DNA from: CAVQNQ01 sp963714205
GTDB taxonomy: Bacteria > Acidobacteriota > Terriglobia > Bryobacterales > Bryobacteraceae
DNA: 64,000 nucleotides
Assembly (NCBI GenBank): GCA_963714205.1
Contig: CAVQNQ010000002.1
Span: 1,240,001 to 1,304,000, forward strand
Direction of reading: 5' to 3'
The number at the start of each line of letters is the position of its first letter. The first letter of the stretch is position 1. A program made the position numbers and the translations under genes. This document shows, piece by piece, positions 36,489 through 46,085 of this stretch. The notes beneath the pieces are model-generated. The model ran no database searches. It saw only the letters and a list, made by a program, of their open reading frames with translations, and had not been told where the DNA came from.

Positions 36489-38047
36489 CATTGCGCCGGG
36501 CGGAGATCGACCAGTTCCGCGATGCCATCGCGCGGCGGTTCGGCTTCCGGGTTGACGATAACCGCATGGATGAACTCGGGGGAATCCTCCGGCGCAGGAT
36601 GGCGGAGGGGCGGACGGTCTCAGTCGGGCAGTACTTGCCGATGTTTGAAGCGTCCCTCGGCGAACAGCGGGCTGTGGCGAGTGAGGTCACGGTCTGCGAG
36701 ACATACTTTTTTCGCATACCCGAGCATTACCAGGCCCTGACCGAGGTAGTCCTTCCCAACCGCGTTAAGGCCCAATCCTCCCGCCGTCAGCTTGCCATCC
36801 TTTCGGCGGGGTGTTCCTCAGGCGAGGAGGCGTATTCGATAGCCATAACGGTGGGCGAGCAGGCTTCCATGTTGAAGTCCTGGTGCGTCGCCATTGGCGG
36901 TGTGGATATCAATCCGGTTACGATTGCACGGGCAAGGCAGGCGTGCTACCCGGAATGGTCTTTAAGGGACACCCCCGAGAATGTGAGGGAGCTTTACTTC
37001 CGGCGTACTGGCAAGCAGTTCCATTTGGCTGAGGCCATTCGTGAGATGGTGTGTTTCGAGGAAGGCAACCTGGTCGATCCGAATGCCAGCTTCTGGCAGA
37101 GAGATACCTACGACGTGATCTTCCTGCGAAACGTGCTGATGTATTTCGCCCCCGATGCCGCCGAAGCTGTGGTGGCCTGCGTAGCCGAGTGCCTTTTGCC
37201 CGGCGGATATCTGTTCCTGGGACCGGCTGAAACGCTGCGTGGGTTATCCACGGAGTTTCACCTCTGTCATACCAACGATGCATTTCTCTATCAGCGCCGG
37301 GAGCGGCTGGAAACACGCTCCGGGCCGCCGCAGGTGCCCAGGGCCGTGCCGGGTCCACCGGCGAAAACACTGGCCGGTTCGGGCAATCGCCCGGTGGTTC
37401 TGCCGGAACTGAATGCGAGTTGGATCGACAACATCCGGCGGGCCTCCGAACGCATTCAGAACCTGACGCAGAGCCCTCCGGAGTTGCAGGCCAAACCGCC
37501 CGGAGATTTGCCGGCCGCGGCGAACGTCATAGATATGCTGCCGGGCTGCGACGTGAAGCTGGCGCTCGAATTGCTGCGGCAGGAGCGATTCGCGGATGCG
37601 CTCGCAGTGGTCCAGAAACTGCCGTCCGAGTCGCAAGCGGATCCCGATGTGCAACTCCTGTGCGCGGTATTGCTGGCCAACGGCGGCGACCTCGCGAGAG
37701 CCGAAAAGACTTGCAGGCTGCTGCTGGCGAGTAACGACTTGAACGCCGGGGCGCATTATTTGATAGCTCTTTGCCGCGAGCATGTCGGCGACCCGGACGC
37801 CGCGGTGGAGCATGACCGGATCGCGGTTTACCTGGACTCTGCTTTCGCCATGCCGCATCTGCATCTCGGACTGCTAGCCAAACGCAGCGGCCAGTCCGAT
37901 ATGGCGTGTCAGGAACTGCGACAGGCCGCCGTTCTGCTGGCACTCGAGGACGCGTCGCGAGTACTGCTGTTCGGCGGCGGTTTCGCCAGAGAGGCCCTGA
38001 TCGACTTGTGCCACCGGGAAATCGGCGCATGTGGAGGTAAGCCGTGA
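36485..38047 (+). CDS. CheR-type chemoreceptor methyltransferase with C-terminal TPR region (WspC-like)
   Basis: A 520-residue protein. Residues about 1-75 are the CheR N-terminal helical domain. The SAM-binding domain contains AILSAGCSSGEEAYSIAITV, GGVDINPVTIARARQACYPE and YDVIFLRNVLMYFAPDAAEA (the NVLMYF acceptor-site motif). After a Pro-rich linker at about 280-360, residues about 370-500 are TPR-like helices (ALELLRQERFADALAVVQKL, EHDRIAVYLDSAFAMPHLHL). CheR methylates receptor glutamates; the TPR-fused form is characteristic of Wsp-like systems. Starts at ATG 36485 inside the CheW stop. Confidence 0.92.
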   Translation: MTLRRAEIDQFRDAIARRFGFRVDDNRMDELGGILRRRMAEGRTVSVGQYLPMFEASLGEQRAVASEVTVCETYFFRIPEHYQALTEVVLPNRVKAQSSRRQLAILSAGCSSGEEAYSIAITVGEQASMLKSWCVAIGGVDINPVTIARARQACYPEWSLRDTPENVRELYFRRTGKQFHLAEAIREMVCFEEGNLVDPNASFWQRDTYDVIFLRNVLMYFAPDAAEAVVACVAECLLPGGYLFLGPAETLRGLSTEFHLCHTNDAFLYQRRERLETRSGPPQVPRAVPGPPAKTLAGSGNRPVVLPELNASWIDNIRRASERIQNLTQSPPELQAKPPGDLPAAANVIDMLPGCDVKLALELLRQERFADALAVVQKLPSESQADPDVQLLCAVLLANGGDLARAEKTCRLLLASNDLNAGAHYLIALCREHVGDPDAAVEHDRIAVYLDSAFAMPHLHLGLLAKRSGQSDMACQELRQAAVLLALEDASRVLLFGGGFAREALIDLCHREIGACGGKP

Positions 38048-38595
38048 GTTCCGCCAGTTCACCGATCGAGACCAAGGTGGCTGAAATGCGTCGGCGTTTC
38101 GATGAGGCGTTCGCCGCGCCTCAGGAATGCGCCACGGAGGCGCTCGAAGCGTTGCTTGCCATCAGGGTGGGAGGCGAGGAGCACGCTCTGCGTTTACGCG
38201 ACATTTCAGCGTTGACGGCCGCCCGCAGAATTGTACCGGTCCCAGCCAGGTTTCCGGAATTGGTTGGCATTACTGCGCTTCGTGGAGACGTGCTGCCCGT
38301 ATTCAGTCTTTCCAGGCTACTCGGGCTGGGCGGAAATTCCGAACAGGTGCGCTGGATCGTCCGGGCCGGAGAAGGCAGTGACGCAGTCGGCTTGGGCTTT
38401 AATGGGCTCGACGGATATTTCCAGGTAGACGCAGCGGAGATTTTTCCCGGCGCGGGGCAACCCGATCGCCCATATGTCAGCGCCACGGCACGCCAGAATG
38501 GGATTCTACGCGGCGTTGTGGATCTTCCTCTGCTGGTGGAACGAATTCGCCAACGTGCGGCGAACCTTCCGGGACAGGAATGGAGAAATATGTGA
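38044..38595 (+). CDS. Second CheW-domain adaptor (WspD-like)
   Basis: A 183-residue protein: an N-terminal helical extension (IETKVAEMRRRFDEAFAAPQ) with a Cys, followed by a CheW domain (LLAIRVGGEEHALRLRDISA, FPELVGITALRGDVLPVFSL, GLGFNGLDGYFQVDAAEIFP). It starts at a GTG that shares GTGA with the methyltransferase stop, so translation is coupled. Two CheW proteins in one operon is the Wsp arrangement. Confidence 0.88.
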   Translation: MSSASSPIETKVAEMRRRFDEAFAAPQECATEALEALLAIRVGGEEHALRLRDISALTAARRIVPVPARFPELVGITALRGDVLPVFSLSRLLGLGGNSEQVRWIVRAGEGSDAVGLGFNGLDGYFQVDAAEIFPGAGQPDRPYVSATARQNGILRGVVDLPLLVERIRQRAANLPGQEWRNM

Positions 38596-40067
38596 TGGAA
38601 CGATGGACCTTCGGGCAGAAGATGGCCACGGGATTCGCGGCCGTGGTGGTGCTCGCGATCGTCATCGCCGCGGTCGCCGTCTACTCGCTGAGAGACGTCG
38701 TCGCATCAAAGGACCGCGTGTTGGCGGTAAACGCGCAGAACCTGATTGATGCAGCCAAGCTGCAGGCTGCCACGGCCCGCAAATCCGCGAACTCACGAGC
38801 GTACATGCTTTCAGGGTATTCGGAGTTCCTGCAATCCGAAGACGACTCAGAGCAGGAATTCAAGGACATTTTTGCCCGCCTGAAGAGCCATGTGTATACA
38901 GACGAAGGCAAGGGGCTGCTGCGGGAAATCGAACAGCGCGATGGCGAATACCAGGCGGTGGTAGAGAAATCGCACGCGTTGCGGCAGACAAACGCCAGTC
39001 CGGAGAAGATGTCGCAGTTCGTGGTGCAGGAGATCGCGCCGGTTCGAGCCCGGCTGGACACAGCGGTGAACCGGTTCGCCCAATGGGAAGAGGAACTGCT
39101 CGCCACCGGAAAGGCCGCATCCACCGCGGCGGCCAACTCCGCCCAGAATGTTGTCGTCGGGATTACCGTTCTGGCGGTGGGGCTGGCTGGGTTGCTCGCG
39201 TTCGTGTTGACCCGCGTGCTGGCGCGCCAGCTCGGTTCGGCGGTGCAGGATATCCAGAGCTCGTCAGCGGAGCTGCAAACCACGGCCACTCAACAGGCCA
39301 CCGGCGCGCGTGAGCAGGCAACCTCGATGAACGAGATCAACACCACCATAAGCGAGCTTTTGGCCACTTCCCGCCAGATCGCGGAGAGTGCCCAGCGGGT
39401 AGCCCAGATCTCTTCGCAAACGGGGACGGCGGCGGTGGCCGGCAATAGAATCGTGCAGACCGCCCACGAGTCTGTGGTCCAGATCAAGAAGCAGGTGGAC
39501 CTCATCGTCAGCCACATGCTCGATCTGGGCCGCAAGTCGCAGCAGATCGGCGGCATTCTCGACATTATCAACGAACTGGCGGAACAAACCAACATTCTTG
39601 CCATCAACGCCCGGATCGAGGCGGCGGGCGCGGGCGACAGTGGCCGTCGCTTCGCGGTGGTCGCCGACGAGATCCGCAAGCTGGCGGACCGGGTGGGAGA
39701 CTCCACCAAAGACATCCGCTCGTTGATCGAGGAAATCCGTGCGGCCGTGAATAGCACCGTGATGACGACGGAAGGTGGTACCAAGGCCGTCGAGGCAGGC
39801 ACACGCGAGTTCGCCGAAGTCGCCACTTCGCTGAACCAGATTAATTCGCTCGTGGCCACGACCACCGAGGCAGCGCGTGAAATCGAGTTGAGCACGAAAC
39901 AGCAGACCACCGCCGTCGAGCAGGTGAACACAGCTATCGCCGCCGTCGCCCAGGTGAGCAGGGAGGCGGAAAGCATCACGACGAATGCGCTGCAAACAGC
40001 CTCCGAACTGGCCACCTTATCGCGGAATCTGAACCGTCTTATCCGCGCGCGAGCCAATGGCGCATAG
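38595..40067 (+). CDS. Membrane methyl-accepting chemotaxis protein (WspA-like)
   Basis: A 490-residue receptor. A membrane helix at about 8-33 (FAAVVVLAIVIAAVAVYSL), a periplasmic four-helix sensor to about 190, and a second membrane helix (VVVGITVLAVGLAGLLAFVL) are followed by the cytoplasmic coiled coil. The signalling tip is EQTNILAINARIEAAGAG with FAVVADEIRKLADRVGDST. The segment between the second helix and the coiled coil is short, without an obvious full HAMP domain, which is unusual. The ATG at 38595 overlaps the CheW stop as TGATG. No C-terminal CheR-docking pentapeptide is seen. Confidence 0.9.
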   Translation: MERWTFGQKMATGFAAVVVLAIVIAAVAVYSLRDVVASKDRVLAVNAQNLIDAAKLQAATARKSANSRAYMLSGYSEFLQSEDDSEQEFKDIFARLKSHVYTDEGKGLLREIEQRDGEYQAVVEKSHALRQTNASPEKMSQFVVQEIAPVRARLDTAVNRFAQWEEELLATGKAASTAAANSAQNVVVGITVLAVGLAGLLAFVLTRVLARQLGSAVQDIQSSSAELQTTATQQATGAREQATSMNEINTTISELLATSRQIAESAQRVAQISSQTGTAAVAGNRIVQTAHESVVQIKKQVDLIVSHMLDLGRKSQQIGGILDIINELAEQTNILAINARIEAAGAGDSGRRFAVVADEIRKLADRVGDSTKDIRSLIEEIRAAVNSTVMTTEGGTKAVEAGTREFAEVATSLNQINSLVATTTEAAREIELSTKQQTTAVEQVNTAIAAVAQVSREAESITTNALQTASELATLSRNLNRLIRARANGA

Positions 40068-40069
40068 GC

Positions 40070-42130
40070 ATGCCCCAAGATCCTTACCGCTATTTTCGGA
40101 CCGAAGCGGGCGAGATTATCGACCAACTCACCCGCGGCGCGGGCGACCTTGCCCGTGGAGCGGCAGGTGAAACCGTCGTACCGCATCTGCTTCGTCTTGC
40201 GCACACTCTGAAAGGGGCGGCGCACGTGGTGAAGCACAAGACCATTGCCGGCCTGGCGCACCAGTTCGAGGACGTGCTGATGCCGTTCTCGAAGAGCGGC
40301 GCGGCGCCGCCGCCTGAGAATGCGTCGCGGTTGCTGCGCCTGGCGGACGAGATGGCCCGCGAACTCAGCGACATCGGCCGGACGGCGCCGGAACCGGAGG
40401 CGCAGCCGCCAGCCCCCACGGCATTCGAGGAGACCTTCGATACAGTCCGCGTGGACATCGCTCAAATGGACGAAATGTTGCGCGGCGTGGCTCAGAGCGC
40501 GGTTCAAGTGAACGGGTTGAAGGAACACATAGCCGATTTGGGCCGCACCGCAGGTTTGGCGGCACTGCTATGGGAGCAACTTGACTCGGGCGGGGAACGG
40601 TATGGGGGCGGCATCTCACCCGCCGCGCTCACCAAGGCGCGGGCCATGGCGGAAGACTTGCATGCCGCACTTAAGCCGCTGCACGGAACCCTGGCGTTCA
40701 GTGCCGGGCAGTTGGAGCGGGAGCTGGACCAGATCCGGGATGCCGCCTCCGCACTCCGCCTGGTGCCCGCCAACGCGGTATTCCCGATCCTGGAACGCGC
40801 GGTGCGCAACTCCGCTCAGACGTTAGGCAAGCAGGTGATTTTTGAGACCGCGGGTGGAGAGAACAGTCTTGACGCGCACGTGCTGGCTGCCTTACGCGAT
40901 GCCTTACTTCACATGGTGCGGAATGCCGTGGCGCATGGGATCGAAACTCCCGCGGAGCGCAAGGCCGCGGGCAAGTCCGAATCGGGCAAGGTAACAGTTC
41001 GCGTAGTGCGGCACGGTAACCGAGTGGCATTTGCCTGTATCGACGATGGCCGGGGGTTCGATGTCGCGGCTCTGCGGCGGGCCGCCGCACCACGATCTTC
41101 GACCACCAGCGCAGCCGAATCCCTGGCGCCCGAGGAACTTGTCCGCCTGATCCTGCGTGGCGGCATTACGACGTCGGGTGGGGTGAGCGAAATCTCCGGC
41201 CGGGGCATTGGCATGGATATCGTTCGGCAGACGGCCGCGCGCCTGAAGGCGGATGTCCACGTGGTCACCGAACCGGGCGCTGGAGCAACCATCGAGATCA
41301 CCGTGCCGGTATCGTTGCTTTCGGTGGATGCCGTGGTCGTGGAAAGCGCTGGGATGGCCGCGTCGTTGCCCATTAACGCGGTGCAGGAGATATTGCGCCT
41401 GCGCGAAGCCGATATTGCGCGCAATCGCGTGGCCGATTCGATCGTTTACGAAGGCCACGCCATACCACTCCTGGCCCTTAGCGATGCGCTCCGGCAGCAG
41501 GTAACCTCACGCCGGGCGGCATCGGTATCGGCCGTGGTGATCCGATCCAGCGGCAAGCTTGCCGCCCTAGCTGTGGACCGCCTCCTGGGAACCGCTACCG
41601 TGGTCCTGCGCCCGATAGCGCCGTTCGCCGGAATCGATCCCGTGATCGCCGGGGTCTCCATCGACGCCGAGGGGAATCCGCAGATCGTGCTCGATCCTGC
41701 CGGCCTTGTAGATGCGGCCGGCGGCGGACGACCCCGGCAGGTTGCCTCCACTGCCCCACCGATTGCGCCCGTGCTGGTGATCGACGACTCCCTAACCACC
41801 CGTATGCTGGAACAGAGCATCCTAGAATCGGCCGGTTACGAGGTGGACACCGCCACATCCGGTGAGGAGGCGTTGGACAAGGCCCGTGCCCGGAATTATA
41901 GTCTGTTTGTTGTAGATGTCGAGATGCCTGGGATGGATGGCTTCGAGTTCATCACGCGCACCCGGTCAGACCCCGCTCTCGGGAGTATTCCCTCAATCCT
42001 GGTCACCTCGCGCAGTTCCGACCAGGACCGCCGCCTTGGTATGAAGTCAGGCGCTCGCGCCTACGTCGTGAAGGGCGAATTCGATCAGGGTGCGCTCCTG
42101 CAGACGATTAACGGGCTGGTGGGCCGATGA
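40070..42130 (+). CDS. Hybrid CheA kinase with C-terminal receiver (WspE-like)
   Basis: A 686-residue kinase. Residues 1-105 are an Hpt domain with the phosphorylatable His in RLAHTLKGAAHVVKH. The ATPase at about 240-400 carries LLHMVRNAVAHGIETPAERK (N box), IDDGRGFDV and SGRGIGMDIVRQTAARLKAD (G boxes). A CheW-like domain at about 405-545 (VVVESAGMAASLPINAVQEI) couples it to the adaptors. Residues about 562-686 are a receiver (LVIDDSLTTRMLEQSILESA, VVDVEMPGMDGFEF). No separate response-regulator-binding P2 domain is evident. Two bases separate it from the receptor gene, and it overlaps the next gene by ATGA. Confidence 0.93.
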   Translation: MPQDPYRYFRTEAGEIIDQLTRGAGDLARGAAGETVVPHLLRLAHTLKGAAHVVKHKTIAGLAHQFEDVLMPFSKSGAAPPPENASRLLRLADEMARELSDIGRTAPEPEAQPPAPTAFEETFDTVRVDIAQMDEMLRGVAQSAVQVNGLKEHIADLGRTAGLAALLWEQLDSGGERYGGGISPAALTKARAMAEDLHAALKPLHGTLAFSAGQLERELDQIRDAASALRLVPANAVFPILERAVRNSAQTLGKQVIFETAGGENSLDAHVLAALRDALLHMVRNAVAHGIETPAERKAAGKSESGKVTVRVVRHGNRVAFACIDDGRGFDVAALRRAAAPRSSTTSAAESLAPEELVRLILRGGITTSGGVSEISGRGIGMDIVRQTAARLKADVHVVTEPGAGATIEITVPVSLLSVDAVVVESAGMAASLPINAVQEILRLREADIARNRVADSIVYEGHAIPLLALSDALRQQVTSRRAASVSAVVIRSSGKLAALAVDRLLGTATVVLRPIAPFAGIDPVIAGVSIDAEGNPQIVLDPAGLVDAAGGGRPRQVASTAPPIAPVLVIDDSLTTRMLEQSILESAGYEVDTATSGEEALDKARARNYSLFVVDVEMPGMDGFEFITRTRSDPALGSIPSILVTSRSSDQDRRLGMKSGARAYVVKGEFDQGALLQTINGLVGR

Positions 42131-43206
42131 AGATGAATAGGATTCGCGTCCTCGTAGTGGAAGATTCGCTGACCGTACGGAAGCACCTTGTCGAGGTGCT
42201 CGAGTCCGATCCCGATATCACCGTGGTGGGAGAGGCGCGGGATGGCAAAGAAGCCATCGAACTCTGCCAGGCGCTGCGGCCGGATGCGGTAACGCTGGAT
42301 ATGATGCTGCCGTTCCTCACCGGCGTGGCGGTCACCGAACATATCATGGCCTACTGCCCGACCCCGATCCTGATCGTTTCCGCTTCGGTGAACCGCGGGG
42401 AGTTGTTTAAGACCTATGATGCCCTGGCTGCCGGCGCGGTGGACGTGCTGGAGAAGCCGTTGTCCGACGGCGCGGGGGACGCCTGGGATCGCACCTTTAT
42501 AGGGACGGTAAAGCTGATTGCAAAGATTCGGGTGATCACCCATCTTCGAGGACGCCTTGCGCCACGTCCTTCTGCGAGATTGCAGGAGGCGGGAACTTCC
42601 CTTGATGGCAGGACGGAATACCGCGCCATCGCGATCGGTGCTTCAACGGGCGGGCCTGCCGCGGTGCTGGCCATCTTACGCGCGTTGCCGGCGAAGTTCC
42701 CGATGCCGATTCTCCTGGTGATCCATATGGCCGAGTCGTTTGCCACGGCGCTATCGGACTGGCTGGACGCGCAGTGCGGCATGTGTGTGCGCTATGCCAC
42801 GGACGGCGAGCCGGTGCCGGAAGCCGGCCAGCCCGGTGTCCTTATGGCGCCTGCCGGCCGGCACCTGGAGGTATGCGGCGGTAAGTTGCGGCTCACTAAT
42901 GCGCCGCAACGGCATTCGTGCCGCCCCTCCGTGGACCATCTGTTTGAATCCGTGGCGCGGGAATTTGGCCCGCGGGCGATTGCGTGCCTGCTCACCGGCA
43001 TGGGAAAGGATGGCGCCGCCGGTATGCTCGCGGCCCGCCATGCCGGCGCGATGACGATCGCCCAAAACGAGGCGAGTTCCGTGGTGTTTGGCATGCCCGC
43101 GGAGGCCATCCGCCTGGGGGCTGCCACCAGTATTCTCCCGTTGGACCAGATCGCCCCCACGCTGGTGGCGCTGGTGGAGGGCAGCCAGTCAGGGAGGAAC
43201 AATTGA
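42127..43206 (+). CDS. CheB-type methylesterase/deamidase (WspF-like)
   Basis: A 359-residue protein: receiver domain 1-120 (VLVVEDSLTVRKHLVEVLES, phosphorylation Asp in AVTLDMMLPFLTGV), linker, and methylesterase domain from about 160. The catalytic Ser is in AIGASTGGPAAVL, the His in LLVIHMAESFATALS and the Asp in LLTGMGKDGAAGM. Removes methyl groups from the receptor and so resets signalling; in Wsp systems, loss of this protein locks the pathway on. Start at ATG 42127 within the CheA stop; an alternative ATG at 42133 would shorten it by two residues. Confidence 0.93.
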   Translation: MKMNRIRVLVVEDSLTVRKHLVEVLESDPDITVVGEARDGKEAIELCQALRPDAVTLDMMLPFLTGVAVTEHIMAYCPTPILIVSASVNRGELFKTYDALAAGAVDVLEKPLSDGAGDAWDRTFIGTVKLIAKIRVITHLRGRLAPRPSARLQEAGTSLDGRTEYRAIAIGASTGGPAAVLAILRALPAKFPMPILLVIHMAESFATALSDWLDAQCGMCVRYATDGEPVPEAGQPGVLMAPAGRHLEVCGGKLRLTNAPQRHSCRPSVDHLFESVAREFGPRAIACLLTGMGKDGAAGMLAARHAGAMTIAQNEASSVVFGMPAEAIRLGAATSILPLDQIAPTLVALVEGSQSGRNN

Positions 43207-46085
43207 GTCCCCGCGTGTTGATCGTGGACGACAGCTTGACGGTCCGCATGGATCTTAGCGAGGCTTTCGATGCCGCGGGCTTTTCGACCGCGCGTTGTGC
43301 GGACCTGGCGTCCGCGCGTCAAGCCCTCAGCTCTTCCTCTTTTTCGCTGATCGTGCTGGATGTCCTGTTGCCGGACGGCGATGGTATCGAGTTATTGAGG
43401 GAGCTGAAGAACGACTCCGGGACGGCGGCGGTACCGGTGATGTTGCTTTCCACCGAGGCCGAGGTTCAAGACCGGGTCAGGGGCCTCCAGACGGGCGCCG
43501 ACGAATACGTAGGTAAACCGTACGATACCAGCTACGTCATCGCTCGCGCCAAGGAACTTGCAGGAGGCGCGCAGAGGCAGCCTGCCACCGAGTCACGGGT
43601 CACAGTCCTGGTCGTTGAAGACAGTCAAACCTTTCGCGAGCGGATTAGGGAGCTGCTCGAAGGAGCGGGTTACCGAGTGCTGGCAGCGGCGACCGGAGAG
43701 GAGGCTCTTCACTGGGCTATCAGCGAGCGGCCCGCAGCCATTCTCGTGGACAGCGGATTGCCGGGTATCGACGGTCTTACGGTGGTGAGGCGCATCCGTG
43801 AGGATGCCATTCTCCGGCGCACCCCCTGCCTTCTTCTCACCGCTTCCGGCGATCCGTTGGAGGAACTGCGCGCTCTAGACGCCGGCGCCGACAGTTTCAT
43901 GCGCAAGGATGATGGATTTGAGGTGGTGCTCGCGCGTCTGGCGGCAGTTTTGCGCCTGGCGAGCGCTCCGCCGGCTCTCTCCCCCGGTAAAAGTGTCCTG
44001 GGCCCGAAGCGGATTCTTGCGGTCGATGACGATGCCAAATACCTGCAGGAGCTTGCCGGGCAATTGCGTCAGGAAGGTTATGACGTGGTGGTGGCTCACT
44101 CCGGAGATGAGGCCCTCAATCTGCTGGCGGTACAACCGGTCGATTGCATCCTCTTAGACCTGGTGATGCCAGGCCTCTCCGGGCAGGAGACCTGCATGCG
44201 AATCAAGAGCAACCCCGCTGTCTCCGAAGTTCCTTTGCTGATCCTGACCGCATGGGAGGATCGCGATTACCTGTTGGACGGCATCAACGCGGGGGCGGAC
44301 GACTATCTTGTCAAATCGAGCGAGTACGAGGTTCTGGGCGCACGTGTGCGCGCGGCGCTGCGCCGAAAGCAGTTCGAGGACGAGAATCGCCAGGTGCGCG
44401 AGCAACTGGTGCGGCATGAACTCCAGGCGGCCGACGCGCGCGCCCAGCGCGAATTGGCCGAAGTGCGGGCCGCGCTGCTTGCCGATCTCGCCGGCAAGAA
44501 CCAGGAACTCGAGGAGGCGAACCGGAAACTACGAGAGATGATGGAGGAGCGGGCGCTCGACCAGACCAGGCTGCGCATGGCGCTGGACGCCGGCCAGGTC
44601 GGTACCTTCGAATGGTCCCTGGCCGACAAGCGGGTCAGGTGGTCGTCCGAGGTGGAACGCATCCACGGTATAGCGCCAGATTCCTTTGACGGCACGTGCG
44701 AAGGCTGGCGGAGTCTGATTCACCCGGAAGATGTGGAGAGCGTCTGGAGCCAGTTTTCCCGCTGCGCGGAAGGTGGACTATCGCAAGATCGTCCCGATTA
44801 CGAGACCGAGTACCGCACGGTATGGCCGGACGGCAGCGCACACTGGGTTCTCGCTAAAGGGCGATGCATTCGCGACGGCTCCGGCCGTCCGGTCCGTATT
44901 ATCGGTATCGCGCACGATATCACAGACCGGAAACGCTCCGAGGAGCGGCTGCGGCAGTCGCAGAAGTTAGAGAGCATCGGAATGCTGGCAGGCGGCATTG
45001 CTCACGACTTCAACAATCTGCTCGTCGGGGTGATGGGTAACGCCAGCCTGGTTCAGGAGATGCTGGCTCCGGGCGATCCCGCAGTCGAGTTATTGGATAC
45101 CGTGATCAAGACCAGCGAGGAGGCCGCTCACCTGACCCGACAGATGCTTGCCTATGCGGGTAAGGGGAAGTTTCTGATTGAACCGGTGAATCTGTCGGGG
45201 GTGCTTCCCGCCATGAGCGCCCTGGTGCGACATTCCATCTCCAAGAAGATCGCCCTGCAACTCGATTTGGCCCCGGATCTCCCGGCCATCGAAGCCGATC
45301 GCAGCCAGATGCAGCAAATCTTCATGAATCTGGTTTTCAATGCATCGGAGGCCATCGGGAGCGGCGCGGGCACGATCACGGTGAGAACCGGCGTGGAGGA
45401 AGTGGGGAAGGACTATGCGCAGTGCCATCCGGAAGCAGCGGAACCTCGTCCAGGCAGGTATGTTTTCCTGGAAGTGCGCGACACGGGTTGCGGCATGAAT
45501 GAGACCACGAGAGCCAAGGTTTTCGATCCTTTCTTCTCGACCAAGCTCATGGGTCGCGGACTCGGATTGGCGGCCGTTTCCGGTATTGTCCGTGGACACA
45601 AGGGAGCGATTACCGTGAGCAGTGCGCCCGGCAAAGGGAGCTGCTTCACGGTCCTGCTTCCTGCCTCGGAAAGTGTGGCTGTGGCGCCGCAGGTGGTGTC
45701 CCGTGGTGCGGCACTCGAGGGGGCCGGCACGATCCTCGTCGTCGACGATGAGAATGCCGTGCGGGAGCTGACAAAGAAGGCACTCGAACGATACGGTTAC
45801 AGGGTTCTCCTAGCCGAGAGCGGGCCGGAGGCAATCGACATCTTCAAGCGGCACCCCAGCGAGATTTCGCTGGTGATCTTGGACAGCGGCATGCCGGGAA
45901 TGAGTGGGGAAGAGACGTTTCCGGAACTGCGCAGAATCCGGCCCGAGGTCAAGGTGTTGATTTCCAGCGGATACAGCGAGGCAGAGACAATGAGCGCTTT
46001 CCAAGGATCTCAGGTCACCGGGTTCGTCCCGAAGCCCTATACGGCGGCCCATCTCGCTGAGAGAGTGAAGGCTGTAATTGGATGA
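43203..46085 (+). CDS. Hybrid histidine kinase REC-REC-REC-PAS-HK-REC
   Basis: A 960-residue cytoplasmic kinase. Three N-terminal receivers lie at about 1-118 (VLIVDDSLTVRMDLS), 135-250 (VLVVEDSQTFRERIR) and 275-395 (ILAVDDDAKYLQELA). A coiled coil (400-455), a PAS domain (457-580), HisKA with IGMLAGGIAHDFNNLLVGVM, an ATPase with VFNASEAIGSGAG and GRGLGLAAVSGIVRGHKGAI, and a fourth receiver (ILVVDDENAVRELTK) follow. The second receiver has Asp-Ser (LVDSGLPGID) at its site. The TTG start at 43203 shares TTGA with the CheB stop and follows GGGAGGAAC; it begins directly at the first receiver. It occupies the place of the WspR diguanylate cyclase. Confidence 0.92.
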   Translation: MSPRVLIVDDSLTVRMDLSEAFDAAGFSTARCADLASARQALSSSSFSLIVLDVLLPDGDGIELLRELKNDSGTAAVPVMLLSTEAEVQDRVRGLQTGADEYVGKPYDTSYVIARAKELAGGAQRQPATESRVTVLVVEDSQTFRERIRELLEGAGYRVLAAATGEEALHWAISERPAAILVDSGLPGIDGLTVVRRIREDAILRRTPCLLLTASGDPLEELRALDAGADSFMRKDDGFEVVLARLAAVLRLASAPPALSPGKSVLGPKRILAVDDDAKYLQELAGQLRQEGYDVVVAHSGDEALNLLAVQPVDCILLDLVMPGLSGQETCMRIKSNPAVSEVPLLILTAWEDRDYLLDGINAGADDYLVKSSEYEVLGARVRAALRRKQFEDENRQVREQLVRHELQAADARAQRELAEVRAALLADLAGKNQELEEANRKLREMMEERALDQTRLRMALDAGQVGTFEWSLADKRVRWSSEVERIHGIAPDSFDGTCEGWRSLIHPEDVESVWSQFSRCAEGGLSQDRPDYETEYRTVWPDGSAHWVLAKGRCIRDGSGRPVRIIGIAHDITDRKRSEERLRQSQKLESIGMLAGGIAHDFNNLLVGVMGNASLVQEMLAPGDPAVELLDTVIKTSEEAAHLTRQMLAYAGKGKFLIEPVNLSGVLPAMSALVRHSISKKIALQLDLAPDLPAIEADRSQMQQIFMNLVFNASEAIGSGAGTITVRTGVEEVGKDYAQCHPEAAEPRPGRYVFLEVRDTGCGMNETTRAKVFDPFFSTKLMGRGLGLAAVSGIVRGHKGAITVSSAPGKGSCFTVLLPASESVAVAPQVVSRGAALEGAGTILVVDDENAVRELTKKALERYGYRVLLAESGPEAIDIFKRHPSEISLVILDSGMPGMSGEETFPELRRIRPEVKVLISSGYSEAETMSAFQGSQVTGFVPKPYTAAHLAERVKAVIG

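Noticed and set aside
39290..40528. 412-codon minus-strand ORF across the receptor and CheA genes
   Set aside because: Low-complexity Ser/Ala/Arg shadow of the chemoreceptor coiled coil.
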